Source: Liolophura sinensis
Lineage: Eukaryota > Mollusca > Polyplacophora > Chitonida > Chitonidae
Reading direction: 5' to 3'
DNA length: 64,000 nt
NCBI RefSeq assembly: GCF_032854445.1
Contig: NC_088296.1
Coordinates: 17,351,485-17,415,484 of the forward strand
The position numbers and the translations under genes are program-made. This document shows, piece by piece, positions 41,323 to 54,001 of the stretch. The notes beneath the pieces were generated by a model. The model had not been told where the DNA came from. It worked only from the letters and a program-made list of their open reading frames with translations, and searched no databases. Each line of letters starts with the position of its first letter. Positions within the stretch are counted from its first letter, which is position 1.

Positions 41323-41390
41323 TGCAATAATAAGGCCACAGTCCACACAGCGCATTGAAGCTTTGTAACATTGGAAAAACTGCCAGTGCC

Positions 41391-41632
41391 AATGGTGTTC
41401 GTGGCCTTGTGGTCAGCAAGTTAGCACAGATGAACTCTTCGGGTGTTTTGGGCGCTGCGAATTCAAATACAGCTCACGCTGGCTTCCTCCCCTGTCATAA
41501 AAATGGAAAGGTTTTCCAGCAACGTGCAAACAGACATGGGTTTAGCCCCGTTTCCTCCCACTATGATACTTGCCGCCGGTATAGAAGTAAAATGGCACAT
41601 CAATCATTAAAATAAATAAACTGTAAAATACC
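41391..41632 (+). mobile_element. SINE-1, diverged copy
   Basis: TTCGTGGCCTTGTGGTCAGC head, GCGAATTCAAATACAGCTCA B-box region, body and AAAATAAATAAA tail. Confidence 0.75.
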
Positions 41633-41949
41633 ACATGTTTTTGTCATGACGAGAGGCGAATGCTGCATATGATTGGCCGTGGTTAGCCTCACGGTGATCT
41701 ACGCATGACGGAATCTGTCACAGTCATCACATTTTTCAGAATGTGTAAATTCGAGCTCCAGACTCAGGGGAGCAGTAAGTCCGTTCTAAACCCACAGTCT
41801 ATATGTGTTAGTAAAATTGAGGCAATGACTGTCATCACACCTTTGGAGCTGTATCATTTGAACCCTGACCGAGAAGGCGCAAGCCCGGCACGGGCTTATT
41901 TGGCTATAGTGTAGACAGATACATTTCCTACCAAAGGTGGTAGTTTCGG

Positions 41950-42480
41950 ATTTAGCTTATTCAGCGAAAGAGTTGACCGGTGTAGTCTAGACCAGTGAGG
42001 TGTCAGGCATAAATCCAGCGCACTGGGCTAAAGTGTTGACCAGTTTAATCTACACTAGTGAGGTATCAGGTTTGAATCCAGCTCATTTGACTAAAGGTTT
42101 TAGCGATCTACTCTAGACTAGTGAGGTGTCAGGCTTGAATCCAGCTCATTTGAATAAAGTGTTTAGCGATTTACTCTAGACTAGTAAGGTGTCAGGCTAG
42201 AATCCAGCTCATTTGACTAAAGTGTTTAGCGATCTATTCCAGAATAGTGAGGTATTAGGCTTCAATCCAGCACATTTGACTAAAGTGTTTAGTGATCTAC
42301 TCTATACCAGAGAGGTATCAGGCTTGAATCCAGCACATTTGACTACAGTGTTCAGCACCCCAGTCTAGTCCAGTGAGGTATCAGGCTTGAAACCAGTTCA
42401 TTTGACCAAAGCTTTGTGTACTCTTGTCTGGAACACTGAGGTGACAGGCTCGAATCCAGCTCTGGCTAAGTTTGCTACGG
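41950..42480. repeat. 63-bp tandem array of tRNA-like units, about 8 copies
   Basis: Each unit holds a D-arm/A-box-like part (CTAAAGTGTTTAGCGATCTA), an anticodon-arm-like CTCTAGACT, and a B-box-like GGCTTGAATCCAGCTC. The last unit has the best B-box (GGCTCGAATCC). The units look like a tRNA or SINE head multiplied in tandem. Confidence 0.75.
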
Positions 42481-42914
42481 ATATAAGGTAGGGATTGCAG
42501 AGTGGTTTCCCACGAACCCGTGCTTGTCTCTCGAAACAAGGGATCCCTCTCCATCCCCTCCTCCTTTAAAAAAGTGACTATTTAAAAAAAAAGCACCTTC
42601 ACCAGTTAAATTAATTAATTACATACAAATGATAAACGAAGTCATTAATGTAAATGTTGATTCTGGAGTAAATGTCTTAGATCTAAAACTCTCATATAAA
42701 GCTAAGTACACACTGTGCGATTTGTCGTGCCAGTCCGTCGAATAGGCAAATAGGACAGTTGCTATTTCATACGGTTTACTGCTTGATTTCTCTTTAAAAT
42801 ATTTCATCTCGGAAACAAGCTAAAAGATAAATGACCCCAGATAAATCCATATTATTGCATCAGTGTGATGCTGGAAAATTCTAACACATTCGCGTTGAGC
42901 TCTATCCTTCTACA
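42481..42914. other. Non-repetitive DNA
   Basis: No coding or RNA feature supported. Confidence 0.4.
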
Positions 42915-43004
42915 TGTAACTGCTCATGTAACTGTTTCTGTAACTGCTAATGTAACTGCTTACGTAACTGCTCCTGTAACTGGTCCTGTAACTGCTCATG
43001 TAAG
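42915..43004. repeat. 12-bp minisatellite, about 7 copies
   Basis: The unit is TGTAACTGCTCA with single-base variants. Confidence 0.9.
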
Positions 43005-43535
43005 TTTCAACCAGAACTGAGTAGAATTAAGCAAAAAAAAACAGTTATTTTTCAATAGTTATTTATTACAGGTCAAAATTGTCTAATTTTTCACAGTACT
43101 GTATTTTCAACTTTTAAATATTGGAAAATATTAGAAAACCACATATAACAGTTGTAAAGTCCTTTTCAGAGAGCGGAGATCGAAACCGAGGTTAGATCCA
43201 GGGTAGGTAACTACCGTGAGTCTTTGCAAAATTGTCTCCCTTCCTATGGCATGGCGGGCTTGGGCTTAAAAAGTTCATAAACTCTTTTGCTCCTAACAAT
43301 GGGTTAAACTACCCTCGCGCTATGATTTTATTTTCTATGCCGTAGTCTTTTACACTATATTGTTGCGTAAACTAGGAATTCTACTGGTGGGCTGAGCGCC
43401 CTAAACCTGTCATTGTATTTTGTATTTATGTATTTATGAGAGTGTTATGATGACATTAAATGACTTTTAATAATTCTAGACTTATGTCAGTTATATTTTA
43501 CATCAGTTTATAAAATTATTTCTGTATAAGCCATG

Positions 43536-43740
43536 GCGCTTGTCAACATGTAAGCTGTTAAAGCGTCAACGTGTAAGCTGTTAAGCGTCAACGTGTAAGC
43601 TGTTTAAGCGTCAACGTGTAAGCCGTTTAAGCGTCAACTTGTCAACGTGTAAACTGTTTAAGAGTCAACATGTAAGCTGTTTAAGCGTCAATGTGTAATC
43701 TGTTTAAACGTCAACGTGTCAGCGTGTAAGCTGTTTAAGC
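43536..43740. repeat. About 23-bp minisatellite, about 9 copies
   Basis: The unit contains GTCAACGTGTAAGCTGTTTA with short deletions between copies. Confidence 0.9.
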
Positions 43741-44960
43741 ATTTTCATGAACAGTTAGAATATACCCCAAACTGAGAAAAATTGACAAGAGGCTGTTTTT
43801 CTCCTCTTTCCAACTATCACACTTATCACACTAACTCCCCGTTCAGGCAGTCTTTTGTGTAACAGCATAAATCAGGAATCGGACCGTGGGCTGAGAGTCT
43901 CCGAGGCTTAGTCTTCCGCCATTGTATCCATGTGACTTTTTGTTACATGTGACGGTAACACTGCATTTTGAGTAATTCTACACCGATAACGACTCGATAT
44001 CCGCTTGAAAGAAAAATCTATTAACTCCGTCTATAATCTATCATCTAAAAAGTCCAAAATCTATCAATTCCGTCATTTACTCCGACTCCCCGTCATTCAT
44101 AGCCTCTTCGGCCAGCCTTTGGGAACTGAAGGAGATTCACGACTGGCGCGCATGCGCGTCATACTTGACACAGATACCAATCAGCTGTTAGTGACAGTCA
44201 GCAGCTAACATCAGCAGGATGCAGCCAGAGGCAGTCCAAATTTGTCTGGACGTCTACAATGTTTGCCTCACTGGACAAGCCGGTAGAGCGAAGATGTATA
44301 CAGTAAACAAATCCAAGAATCTATCAAAAACGTTCTAAGGCCAGTTGCAATAATATGCACAACAGGTGAAACAATTGCTTTTGTGATATTGATAGCTAAA
44401 AGAGACGGATTCCACAAAGCCACTTCTGACTCTTTTCAATGGTTAGTTTTTGGTTCTGAAAGTAGAAATTTGGACAGATTTGTGTTTAGCAAATATAGAT
44501 AAGGATGACAAATTTTAATTTCTGAAGTCAAAAAACAAGTTTTATGATTGTATTTCAATTTTTTACGCCTGTCGGAGATGGTTTTGTGAAATCGGCCTTG
44601 GTATGATACTTTTTAAAGCTATTCTCCCTAACATTTTGGGTGGGAAAACAAGATGACGAGAAAGGAATTAATAATAAGTAAAAATTAGTGAGAGGATTAA
44701 AGGCAGGATTGTCTACATATGTGGATGGGATTTCGCTTTTGATGAATATTTATACATTTGCCAAAGACATATGTTTTGTGTTTAGTTTTCTCTTCGCAGA
44801 AATAGGACACTATAAATATAGTTACACAATTCTGGCTGATAATTAATCGAACTGCGGGTATACTTCGTAAAACCATACATCTCTGAACACAAAGTAGGGG
44901 CTAGAGTGGAAATTAAAATCAGTCCATTATTTCTTCTTTTCGATTGTCTTCTTTGGAGTT
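43741..44960. other. Non-array DNA, nothing recognised
   Basis: A 67-codon ORF at 44005-44208 has no recognisable domain and no splice or start support. No other feature. Confidence 0.4.
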
Positions 44961-46045
44961 GATAGAGGACATCCCGCTACCTCGCTACCTCGAACTTTCT
45001 AATACAGGGCGAGGCAGCGAGGTAGCGAAATAACAAAGCGAGGTAACGAGATAGTGAAGCGAGGTAACGAGGTAGCGAAGCGAGGCAGCGAGATAAACAT
45101 AATACTTCGTCCTTTGCAAAGAGCGCGGAAGCGAGGCCACGAGATAGCGAAAAAGCGAAACATTGATGTAAAAAGGTGGAGAGCCAGCAAGGTGGCGAAG
45201 TAGCGCGATGAGGAGCAGTTATTAATCGCCCTAGCGTTGTATTGTGTATTGGCAATTGTGTATTGAGACACCTGGCAAGATGTGATGCCAGTGGAAATCA
45301 GCACTATTATTGCCAGGCCCTGGAACTATTATATAATAAGTCCCCGCTAGGTCAGTACTTCTGTTCGGCTGAGATGTAAAGGGAGGGCTATGGGAATTGA
45401 GGTGAAATTGGAGGGGGGATTTTTATCAAGGTATATATGGTGATTGCATTTCCTTCCATCATTGGCCCTCAGTAGGAGTCACAAAGTTCTTCGGTTTACC
45501 ACGCTCCAATTGTAGAAGACTCTGGATTCCGGCGTTGGTGTACCCATTTCGGAAATATTCCCTTATCCATGCATTATCTGTTTCTAGTCACGGAAATTAG
45601 GATAACTCTGATTACCAATGCTCCAGTAATCATCACCCCGTCGCTAAAGAACGAAGGGCACAAGTATGTATATATACCCGCTGTAAGGATACGGTTAGTG
45701 TGTTCGTCGTCAACCATTACGTGTTGATTTATGTTATACTTAATAAAGTACCGGAGTAACTTACGGTCAAATAACGACAGGTCCAAAACAATCATGCGCA
45801 GTAGGAGATTTGTTAAGTTCTTGACTATGGTCGTCAAATGCCGAAGTAGCGAGAGAGCGAGGCAGCGAGACAGCCAGACAGCAAGGTAACGAGGTAGTAA
45901 GATAGCGAGGCAGCGAAGTGAGGTAGCAAGGTAGCGAGGCAGCGAGACAGCGAGGTAACGAAGTAGCGGGTAAGCGTCGCTACCTCGTTGCCTCGCCCTG
46001 TATTAGAAAGGCCGAGATAGCCGGGTAGCAGCGATGTCCTCTATC
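44961..46045. mobile_element. Foldback-type element with GAGGTAGC subrepeats (FB2)
   Basis: Terminal inverted repeats of about 70 bp: left 44961-45027, right 45976-46045. Both contain GATAGAGGACATC, then CTTTCTAATACAGGGCGAGG and GCGAGGTAGCGA-type repeats. Inside each end (to about 45210, and from about 45840) a degenerate 8-9-bp subrepeat GCGAGGTA continues. The middle (45210-45840) has no transposase-like ORF. Non-autonomous; family unknown to me. Confidence 0.75.
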
Positions 46046-48335
46046 GGCTTCCATAGTCTTCAGACTTTTTCAACAATTTATATGTACATCATTTGATCTA
46101 TGTAGACATGGAAATGCAGTTTAAATATGATATGTGTATGTAAATTCTGACCTTTGAATTGTGCTTATGAATGGATTAAATTATACCTCCATATTTGTCA
46201 ACTGCTAAATAATTAAATATTTGCCATGGTGTCTTCTGCATTACATTTGTAATACTCTCGTAAATATCTGGATGGTATGTGTGTCAGGTCGTGAATCTCC
46301 GTCACCTCCCGGAGGAAAGCCGAAGAGGCCATAAATGGCAGAGCTCTGGGTCAACGATGGACTTGGTAGATTTTGGACATTTATTTCCTTCAAAGGTGAT
46401 GTTCACGTAGAATTCAAGCCGTTTAATGGGCTGTGATTAACGAAGATATGTGTCTTCCGAGAAACAAAGCCTATTTATTGCAGTTTCGTGATTTCTTGCC
46501 AACGGTGTTTCGAGACTGTCCATATATATATTAGTGTGTGAATGACTAATAAAGGGAGATAACTCCGAGTGCCTGTGATCTGAACCAACGAGCCTGTCGC
46601 CACAAATGCTCGCGACTGTGTCTATACAAGAAGGTAAAAAGCAGGCATTCCAAGACCAGCATGTCACTTCTACAACAGCTGCCTGTTTTGTAACCGATGC
46701 TGTGTTATTGTATATACCCATTACTGGTACATCTGTACCGGCTGATTGATGTGAATGTTTCTGATTCTCTGAATACTGATGGACCTGTCGTCCTCGTGAT
46801 CTGACTTGTTGATTTTTGATTCTGCATTTAAGTGTTGATTACCGATACTGGAGAAGTTTTTGCGTATACCATGGCGCTAAGTGCCATGGGTTGAGGAAAC
46901 CGTACTACAGGGGAAACCACCGAAATGTTACCAAGCAATTTTCTCGCGTGTGGCGTGTTGACATTTACAATATATTCGTCGAAAAAAAGGGCCCTTCAAG
47001 AAATGTTATGTAAACGACGTCACGGACAACTTAATGTAAGTAATAGAGGCCCCAAGGAACAGTGATAGCAGGACAATGAACAAGTTCTGTGTTCTTGGAA
47101 GACTGACAGGGAACCACATTTAATCTCCTGCCTACTGTACGGCGTTAAACACCAATCAAATCTGTCAATCAAAACTAGTTCGTTCGATCAATTTGAAAGT
47201 CAACCTGAAAACGGAGATATGCCCACGAGACAAGACATGTGTGTACAATTAAGTCGCTTTGGCCTGTAGTATCCCAAACACTCAACGGAGTGGAATGGAG
47301 CGCGGTTGATTCAACAGTAAGGCTCCACATGATTGGTCAGTTTACCAAAAACCTTTCTGAAAATTAACGCATCTAGAGGAATGCAAAAAGCAAAATTACA
47401 CAATAGGCGGTCAACACCGACGGTTTTACCGGAAGTATTTCTCTTTATTTACTTTCCAGAGAAAGATTTATTCCTAAGACCTTTTTTTGAAAGCGTAAGA
47501 GATATCTAGAAACTCATGGTATCATTACATAAACTGTCACTTCCCATAATTAGGCAGTTTGAGCAGAGCATGTTTGAACCGGGGCTGGAACATGATAAAA
47601 TAACAACAGAGCATCTTGTTTCAAATATTCTTTGGCCACCTGGGTTTCAATTGCCAGGGAGGATAAAGAGATGGTGTGTACACATGTATATCCCTGGGTG
47701 AAACAAGTGTTCACTTATCTCACGTCGGCGACGATGATAAATGTGGAACGTGTAAAAACGAATATTCTTAAGCTGTTCGAATTGTCCCAACCTTTAGCCA
47801 GTGTCAGTAAAATAATCGCAGCGTGACTTTTGATGAGATTTTTTGTTGAGATTTCTGAATGTAAGACAGACTCTTACGACATATAAGCTGTGTTTAGCGT
47901 ATCGTTGTTAGCTTTATGGGAAACGATAAACATTCAGAATTTGTTGGCGAGTCAACAATGTCTGAGAGTCAACAGTATTTCATTTTCTTTTAAACTTATA
48001 ACGATTTTCATTATGGAAGATCAGTGGATCGGGTGTGGCGTTTTTGGACCAGTGTTAGGAATTGATTCACATACAATAAACCAATGGAATACGGCCTCCT
48101 GTCAATTTACCTCAGAGTTTTTTTCTAACTGTTCCTCTAAAAACAGTCAATAATAGCAAAATGCTCGCCCAAACGTCCCCTCCCCACCCCAGCAACATGG
48201 CTGAAGGAGAATTAGGTGAAGAAAATGCAATAAATAAATGTTATTTGCAGTATATTAGACGTTCATGGTCTTGAATTACTCAAAATGCTGTGTTGTCATC
48301 ACATTTAACACACAATAACATTAAAATAATGCAGT
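46046..48335. other. Non-array DNA, nothing recognised
   Basis: Several ORFs of 60-95 codons (for example 46437-46721 minus, 47516-47826 plus) show no domain and no exon context. A 3' SINE-1 scrap (GGCGTTAAACACCAATCAAA) is at about 47140-47160. Confidence 0.4.
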
Positions 48336-48425
48336 TTCCTCATCATAATGCTGGCCACCGCCGTATAAGTTAAATATTCTTGAATACAACGCAAAACACC
48401 GATCAAATAAATAAATAAATAAAAC
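48336..48425 (+). mobile_element. SINE-1 3' fragment
   Basis: CATAATGCTGGCCACCGCCG through to AATAAATAAATAAAT. Confidence 0.75.
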
Positions 48426-48872
48426 AATGCAAAGGAACCATGCCAAGGGAATGCGTATTCCACCAGCAGAATCCTGGTTTACGCAGGAATACAATGTAAT
48501 TAAAAAATTTCCGAGAAATCGGTTGGGCTGCAGTTGAATTATATTATTCATTTTAACATCCACTGTCTCAATTCGTGAGTCATAATTACGTGCAGCTATG
48601 ATTTGCCCAGTGTTTATTGTACGCTTTAGCATTTTAAAAATTTTGTTTGGAGCTTGCTATTATCGTGCAGCCAGAACAGTCTTTGTTTTCTTTCATTTTC
48701 AAATCGCGAATAATAAACAACAGTGCATGGAAATAATCTCCACAATGAACGACGTCTTTTACGACCTGGCTAAAGTTAATTACTCCCTACTCCCTATTCA
48801 CAACTTCATTCTGTCACAGTATACTAACATGTAATGCACTCTAAATCCTCCACGCTGGCGCATTTTACTTAT

Positions 48873-49220
48873 GTATGGGTCAACAGGCCCACAAACACCA
48901 CTCACTGTATGGGTCAACAGGCCCAAAAACACCACTCACTGTATGGGTCGATAGGCCCACAAATACCACATGGGTCAACAGGCCTACAAACACCACTCAC
49001 TGTATGGGTCAATAGGCCCATAGACACCACTCACTGTATAGGTCAAGAGATCCACAGACACCACTCACTGTATGGGTCAATAGGCCCACAAACACCACTC
49101 ACTATATAGTTCCATAGGCCCACAAACACCACTCACTGTATGGGTAAATAGGCCCACAAACACCACTCACTGTATGGGTCAATAGGCCCACAAACACCAC
49201 TCACTGTATACGTCAATAGG
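48873..49220. repeat. 34-bp minisatellite, about 10 copies
   Basis: Unit: GTATGGGTCAATAGGCCCAC plus AAACACCACTCACT. The ORF across it exists only because of the repeat. Confidence 0.93.
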
Positions 49221-49532
49221 TCATCATAAAACCAGGTCCAGTTAACTCTTAGAAATTCTTCTTTGCAAGACAACCCCAAGACTAAATTATTCAAGGCCTT
49301 CAGCGCTAAATAGGCCCATGTTCCCGGTTAATAATCGGCAGAACATTTCCCCCCAAAAACGTTTACACAAATCAAGAAATTACTACGAAAGCCTATAAAA
49401 TGCGGAATGAGGCTGTATTCATGAAAAGTCACAAGTTAATAGTTTTCAATGATAAGGAAAAACGCTAGGATTGTTTAATGCCACAACAATGTTCCAAAAG
49501 ATGTTGTGTCAAATTTACATCACCAGTTACAT

Positions 49533-49607
49533 CTGTAGGACACGTTTTAGCCTGTAGGACACGTTTTAGCCTGTAGGACACGTTTTAGCCTGTAGGACAC
49601 GTTTTAG
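49533..49607. repeat. 19-bp tandem repeat, 4 near-perfect copies
   Basis: Unit CTGTAGGACACGTTTTAGC with almost no divergence, so a young expansion. Confidence 0.95.
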
Positions 49608-50027
49608 GGGCTACGCCTTGTACGCTCTGAATCATAAAATATACCATCGAATTAAAAAACGGCAGGAGTCAGTGCTTGGGTTTTTACGTCGTATGTAACA
49701 AAATACGACATTAAGCTGTGAACGAAATGTCTCTACACATTATTAACTGTGGTTGTCAAAACTTACGTACAATAAAGGCGAGAATTGTACTTAATTGACG
49801 AGTGTGTATAAATCAGGCGTGCATACACTGTAGCCAACACCTCTAAAAATGATGTTATGATATCAGCTATATCCTACATGTATTTTCCTTATCCCGGAGC
49901 ATATTGTCAAATTACTCATCCGTTATCCGGTAAGTCTTCTACTGTTTGATGTTACCTGGACAGTCCTTGTAGTGCAAATTAATTCCCGTAATGCACCTCG
50001 TTATTTTAAACAGCTCGCGGAGCTGCG

Positions 50028-50100
50028 TAGTCTGGTGTTTAACGCAGGTAGCGCAGCGCGATGACCCAGGGACATTTCACGTCCAGGTCAAGCTGATTCT
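50028..50100 (+). mobile_element. SINE-1 5' fragment
   Basis: TGGTGTTTAACGCAGGTAGC, then GCAGCGCGATGACCCAGGGA; B-box part weak. Confidence 0.45.
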
Positions 50101-50105
50101 CTCTT

Positions 50106-50522
50106 TAGCATACTCCTCAACAGCGCATGCGCCGCTATCTACCTTTCGCTTTACATCACTGCGACCAGTAGCAAATTTTGTACAGAACTCTTGAATAACG
50201 CCGAGGTCACTGCAATCATGGTTATGAGGCAGGAAGTGATGTCAGAAAGCACAAAAACCCTGTCTCAGCTGTTTCTAATTCTGCTTTATACAGAGGCATT
50301 CTCTTCATTTAAAGTGTGTTCAGCATTGTTCTAACAAACAGATGAAATTATTTTATTCATGAATGCGGATTAAATAGTTCCGCGCAAGGACATCAGTGAT
50401 GAGGCTAAGTTTAACCAAAGATAAGTGCGTCACACAGGCTCCAAAGGTCCAGCTTGTCTATTGGTGGCAGTAATGTAAATCCAAAGGTAGAGAGCGGCGC
50501 GTTCGCTGTTGAGGAGTATGCC
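50106..50522. repeat. Inverted repeat pair, arms about 60 bp
   Basis: The left arm at 50106-50165 (GCATACTCCTCAACAGCGCA) matches the reverse complement of 50455-50522 with a few changes. The loop is about 290 bp. Each arm gives a similar short peptide on opposite strands, a by-product of the inversion. Confidence 0.7.
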
Positions 50523-50619
50523 CTTTCGTGTCGTAAGTAGGAATGTCTCCATGCAACAAGTATCTTGGAGTACGGCGTAATACGCCAGTCAAATAAAGAA
50601 AGAAAGAAAGAAATAGCTG

Positions 50620-51750
50620 GGTGTTTCCGGTATGTTTGAAACTTTCTACTCCTTTGACTACCAGACTGTCGAATGATCACTTCTCGGTAGAAAATTGTGA
50701 TAAAATGTTTTCACTCTAGTCACCAAGTGTTTTTCTGTGTTTCAGTGAAGCACAGTGACTCCTACTGATCTAGTCTCCCAATAATTCACTCCTGATCCAA
50801 GGCAAGGAGGGTCTGAATTCAACTCTGTTTTGACCATAAACCTTATCACTGTCCAAATTATGAAAGCCTGATTCATCGACGCTTATCAATCAATCAATAA
50901 AAGCTTATGGGAACTTCTAAAGTTAAAAGTTATTAGACACTATGTAGACTGGCGCTACTTTGGAAATCATAAGACTTGTCTCCTGGGTGTTCGGTTTTTC
51001 GAAGCTCTCTTAACGTTACCGGTAAGCAACTACCATAACAACGCAATGCCTACAGTACTGGTTGCCGTGGTGTATAAGTGAAAGTAACGTTACAAGCGCT
51101 TCGTGAAACAGGGCCCGGCTGGACAACGTGTATATTTATAACTGTCGTTGTGGTGATAACCTATCACTTTCAGCAGAGTTAATCTTTTGCCCAAAGAGCA
51201 GACTATAAACGTATATATACACAGCTGTACCGCAGGTCCCGGTGTATAGTCTATATGTGTTCTGTTCTGTAAAGTGTCAGTAAAACATTCACTGTGTTGA
51301 AGGTGATAGGTTATCAAGGGAACGTCAGTAAGAAATATACAAACTCACCATAACACCAGTTTTATCATTTCTGACGTTGAGCAACGCTAAGTAACACAAA
51401 TACATCATAGTGCCTGCAATTATACATAGTAAATGATTCCATCACAAAGAGATTGAAACGGTTAAATTAAATTACTTGCTGTCAGTTATATTTAGAGAAA
51501 GATGGTATCTCTATGTGTGTAGCTGGTTTCCGAAATGTCGATGAGGCAACCATGGAGTATTCGAATAGACAGGCTAAATACTCAAGTTAGACTTTTATTC
51601 CCAAAATGAAGTTTCTGACGTCCCTGTTCACAGGAATGTTGCAACTATTGTTGAAATAAATTAACTCTGTTTCAAAAAAGCGTTATAAGGTAATTTCTAG
51701 TGTCATAATAATTTCAGTTAACGTTGTGTTGGTAACCATCACATTGTTTA
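50620..51750. other. Non-array DNA, nothing recognised
   Basis: Contains an imperfect palindromic pair (GATAACCTATCACTTTCAGC at 51155 and its inverse near 51300). No gene is supported. Confidence 0.4.
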
Positions 51751-51751
51751 C

Positions 51752-52025
51752 AGGGGCCTCCGTGGCTCATTTGGTTAGCGCGCTAGCGCAGCATAATGAT
51801 CCAGCAATCTCTCATCAATGCCGTCGCTGTGACTTCAAGTCCAGCTCATGCTGGCTTCCTCTCCAGCCGTACGTGGGAAGGTCTCTCTGCAGCCTGCAGA
51901 TGGTCGTGGGTTTCCCCTTGGCTGCGCCCGGTTTCCTCTCCCCATAATGCTGGCCGCAGTCATATAAGTGAAATATTCTTAAGTGTGGCGTAACCACCAA
52001 TCAAATAAAAAATAAATAAATAAAA
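51752..52025 (+). mobile_element. SINE-1, full-length reference copy
   Basis: Best copy in the window: A-box region GCCTCCGTGGCTCATTTGGT TAGCGCGCT, B-box region GACTTCAAGTCC, full central body, tail AATCAAATAAAAAATAAATA. Confidence 0.88.
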
Positions 52026-52484
52026 CATTGTTTGCATGGCAGCCATCAACAATGACAGTCACATTAATGCTAAACCTTATCGACAAGATTAATTCAATTG
52101 AAAAACTACCTTGGCATTCTGAAATTTTTTTATATTAACAAGCCTGTCTGCAGTATACCGCGATATTCAGAGCTAAACAGTCAGTGTGTAAACAGTTCTA
52201 AGTAAAATTACAACAAAATTCTTGACAGCGTCGTTTTTATTCAGTCTTTTCTCACGGGAAAACGACGACCTTTGGTGATCCACCTACAGTGTGTGTTTGA
52301 GTACATGTAGGTCGACGTGTCTCTAGTCAACTTTGCTGAACTTTTCCAGCAACGTTCGACTTTAATATATTCAGTGCAACCACAGGGCTTTATGTTCATT
52401 AGAGTGTTTACCCCAAATAGCAAAACTGGTAAATGTAAGCGCAGCCCAACTTATTGGTGAGTGCCTCTTTACTCCTAATGTATT

Positions 52485-52690
52485 TATTTAAATTAGATAC
52501 TTGATTGGTGTTTTACTGCAGAATATTTCACTTATACGACGGTGGTCAGTATTGCGATGGGAAGATACACACGACCAGCCGTACGTTGCAGGCAGGTCTG
52601 CCCAAGTACGGCCGGAGGGGAAGCCAGCACGAGCTGGACTTGAACTCCCAGCGACTGCATTGGTCCTGGGTCATTGGCCATGCTAGCCCT
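52485..52690 (-). mobile_element. SINE-1, minus strand
   Basis: Reads tail (TTGATTGGTGTTTTACTGCA), body, then GAACTCCCAGCGACTGCATT head side; 5' head truncated. Confidence 0.8.
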
Positions 52691-52847
52691 CCCCAAATGT
52701 AACCTGCAAAAGTTGAAACAGTTGGTGCTACTTGTGTGTTACTAAAATAAGACATGCATGTACCAGTCAAAAACTAAATTTAATTTTAAACGGTACAGTA
52801 ATCTATTCCCACACAGTGATATACCAGCGCTGTGAATTTGCAATAGT

Positions 52848-53150
52848 GAGTGAGTGAGTGATTGAACGTCGTACTTAACAATTTTTCAGTCATATGACTA
52901 CGAAAAAATCCCTAGAATGCATGTCATGTGCCTTCTTGTTGCAGGACGGATTTCCACCGCTCTTTTATCTAGTGCTGCTTCTCTGACACGCCTTACCGAA
53001 AGCAAGTAAGCTATCCCACCCAAGCCATTATACTGATATGGGTGAACCAGTCGTTGCACTTTGACCTTCATGGTGAACGCCAGAACCTGCAATATCCGTA
53101 CACCTGTGGAGAGTAGGTCAGACAAATACCTGTATCCCATCTAGATGTAG
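52848..53150 (-). mobile_element. SINE-3 (CTCA-tailed), minus strand
   Basis: Begins with GTGAGTGAGTGAGTGATTG (tail), then the shared 3' body (CAATTTTTCAGTCATATGAC) and GGCTTACTTGCC-type body. This copy is outside the lectin array, so the family is dispersed. Confidence 0.75.
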
Positions 53151-53389
53151 CAAACAGCACCACAGATGGGATACAGGCAGATAAAAATGGATTATAATAC
53201 TAATATATATATCAGCTAACATTGATGTATCACACTGGCCGAATTTAGATATCGGCGTGCTAATTGAGACAACGTGCAGTCATTTGTAAAGATAAATGCC
53301 GACTAGCGTTACTTAAGATTGTTTGTCATCCCGGTGTCTGAAATCATTCTATCGTAAGATTGGGCACGATGTACTAAGTTCTGACATTA

Positions 53390-53960
53390 AGACCAACGTA
53401 CCACTGGAGTGTCCGTCTCGACGTCCTGGGTTCAATCCCGGATCGGGTCATACGAAAGACTTAAAAAATGATATTTGTTGCTGTCTCGCTTGGCGCTCAA
53501 CACTTAGAGGTTATCACAAGGAAAGATAAATGGTTGGCCGGTGTCAGTGTAATGTCACCCGGTGGGGTGTCATGTCTGGTGTCTACGGCAAGATACCTCA
53601 GTGACGGCAGTGCTTAGGCAGCATTAACCCTGTCACAAGAAGACAAAGTATATGTAAACACACCTGATGACTCCTCGTCGTCATATGACTGAAAAATTGT
53701 TAAATACAGCACCACGTAAAATCTAAAGCATACATACATACATACATACATACATACATACATACATACATACATACATACATACATACATACATACATA
53801 CATACATACATACATACATACATACATACATACATAGACATACATACATACATACATATATTTATACATACATACATGCATACATACATACATACATACA
53901 TACATACAAACATACATACATACATACATACATACGCACGCACGCACGCACACACGCACG
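53390..53960 (+). mobile_element. SINE-2, most complete copy, with CATA tail
   Basis: A good B-box (GGGTTCAATCCCGGATCGGG) lies in a tRNA-like head, followed by the body, GTCGTCATATGACTGAAAAA, and a CATA array from 53730 that turns into CGCA/CA repeats to 54001. Confidence 0.8.
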
Positions 53961-54001
53961 CACGCACACAGACAGACACACTCACACACACACACACACA
54001 C

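Noticed and set aside
41950-42480. CRISPR-like array
   Set aside because: Units are contiguous and diverged with no unique spacers, and the genome is eukaryotic.
44977-45304. Two about 100-codon minus-strand ORFs rich in Leu/Ser/Arg
   Set aside because: They are translations of the GAGGTAGC subrepeats of FB2.
46437-46721. 94-codon minus-strand ORF as a gene
   Set aside because: No recognisable domain, no exon context and no paralogue in the window.
48834-49109. 91-codon frame at 48.8 kb
   Set aside because: Translation of the 34-bp minisatellite.
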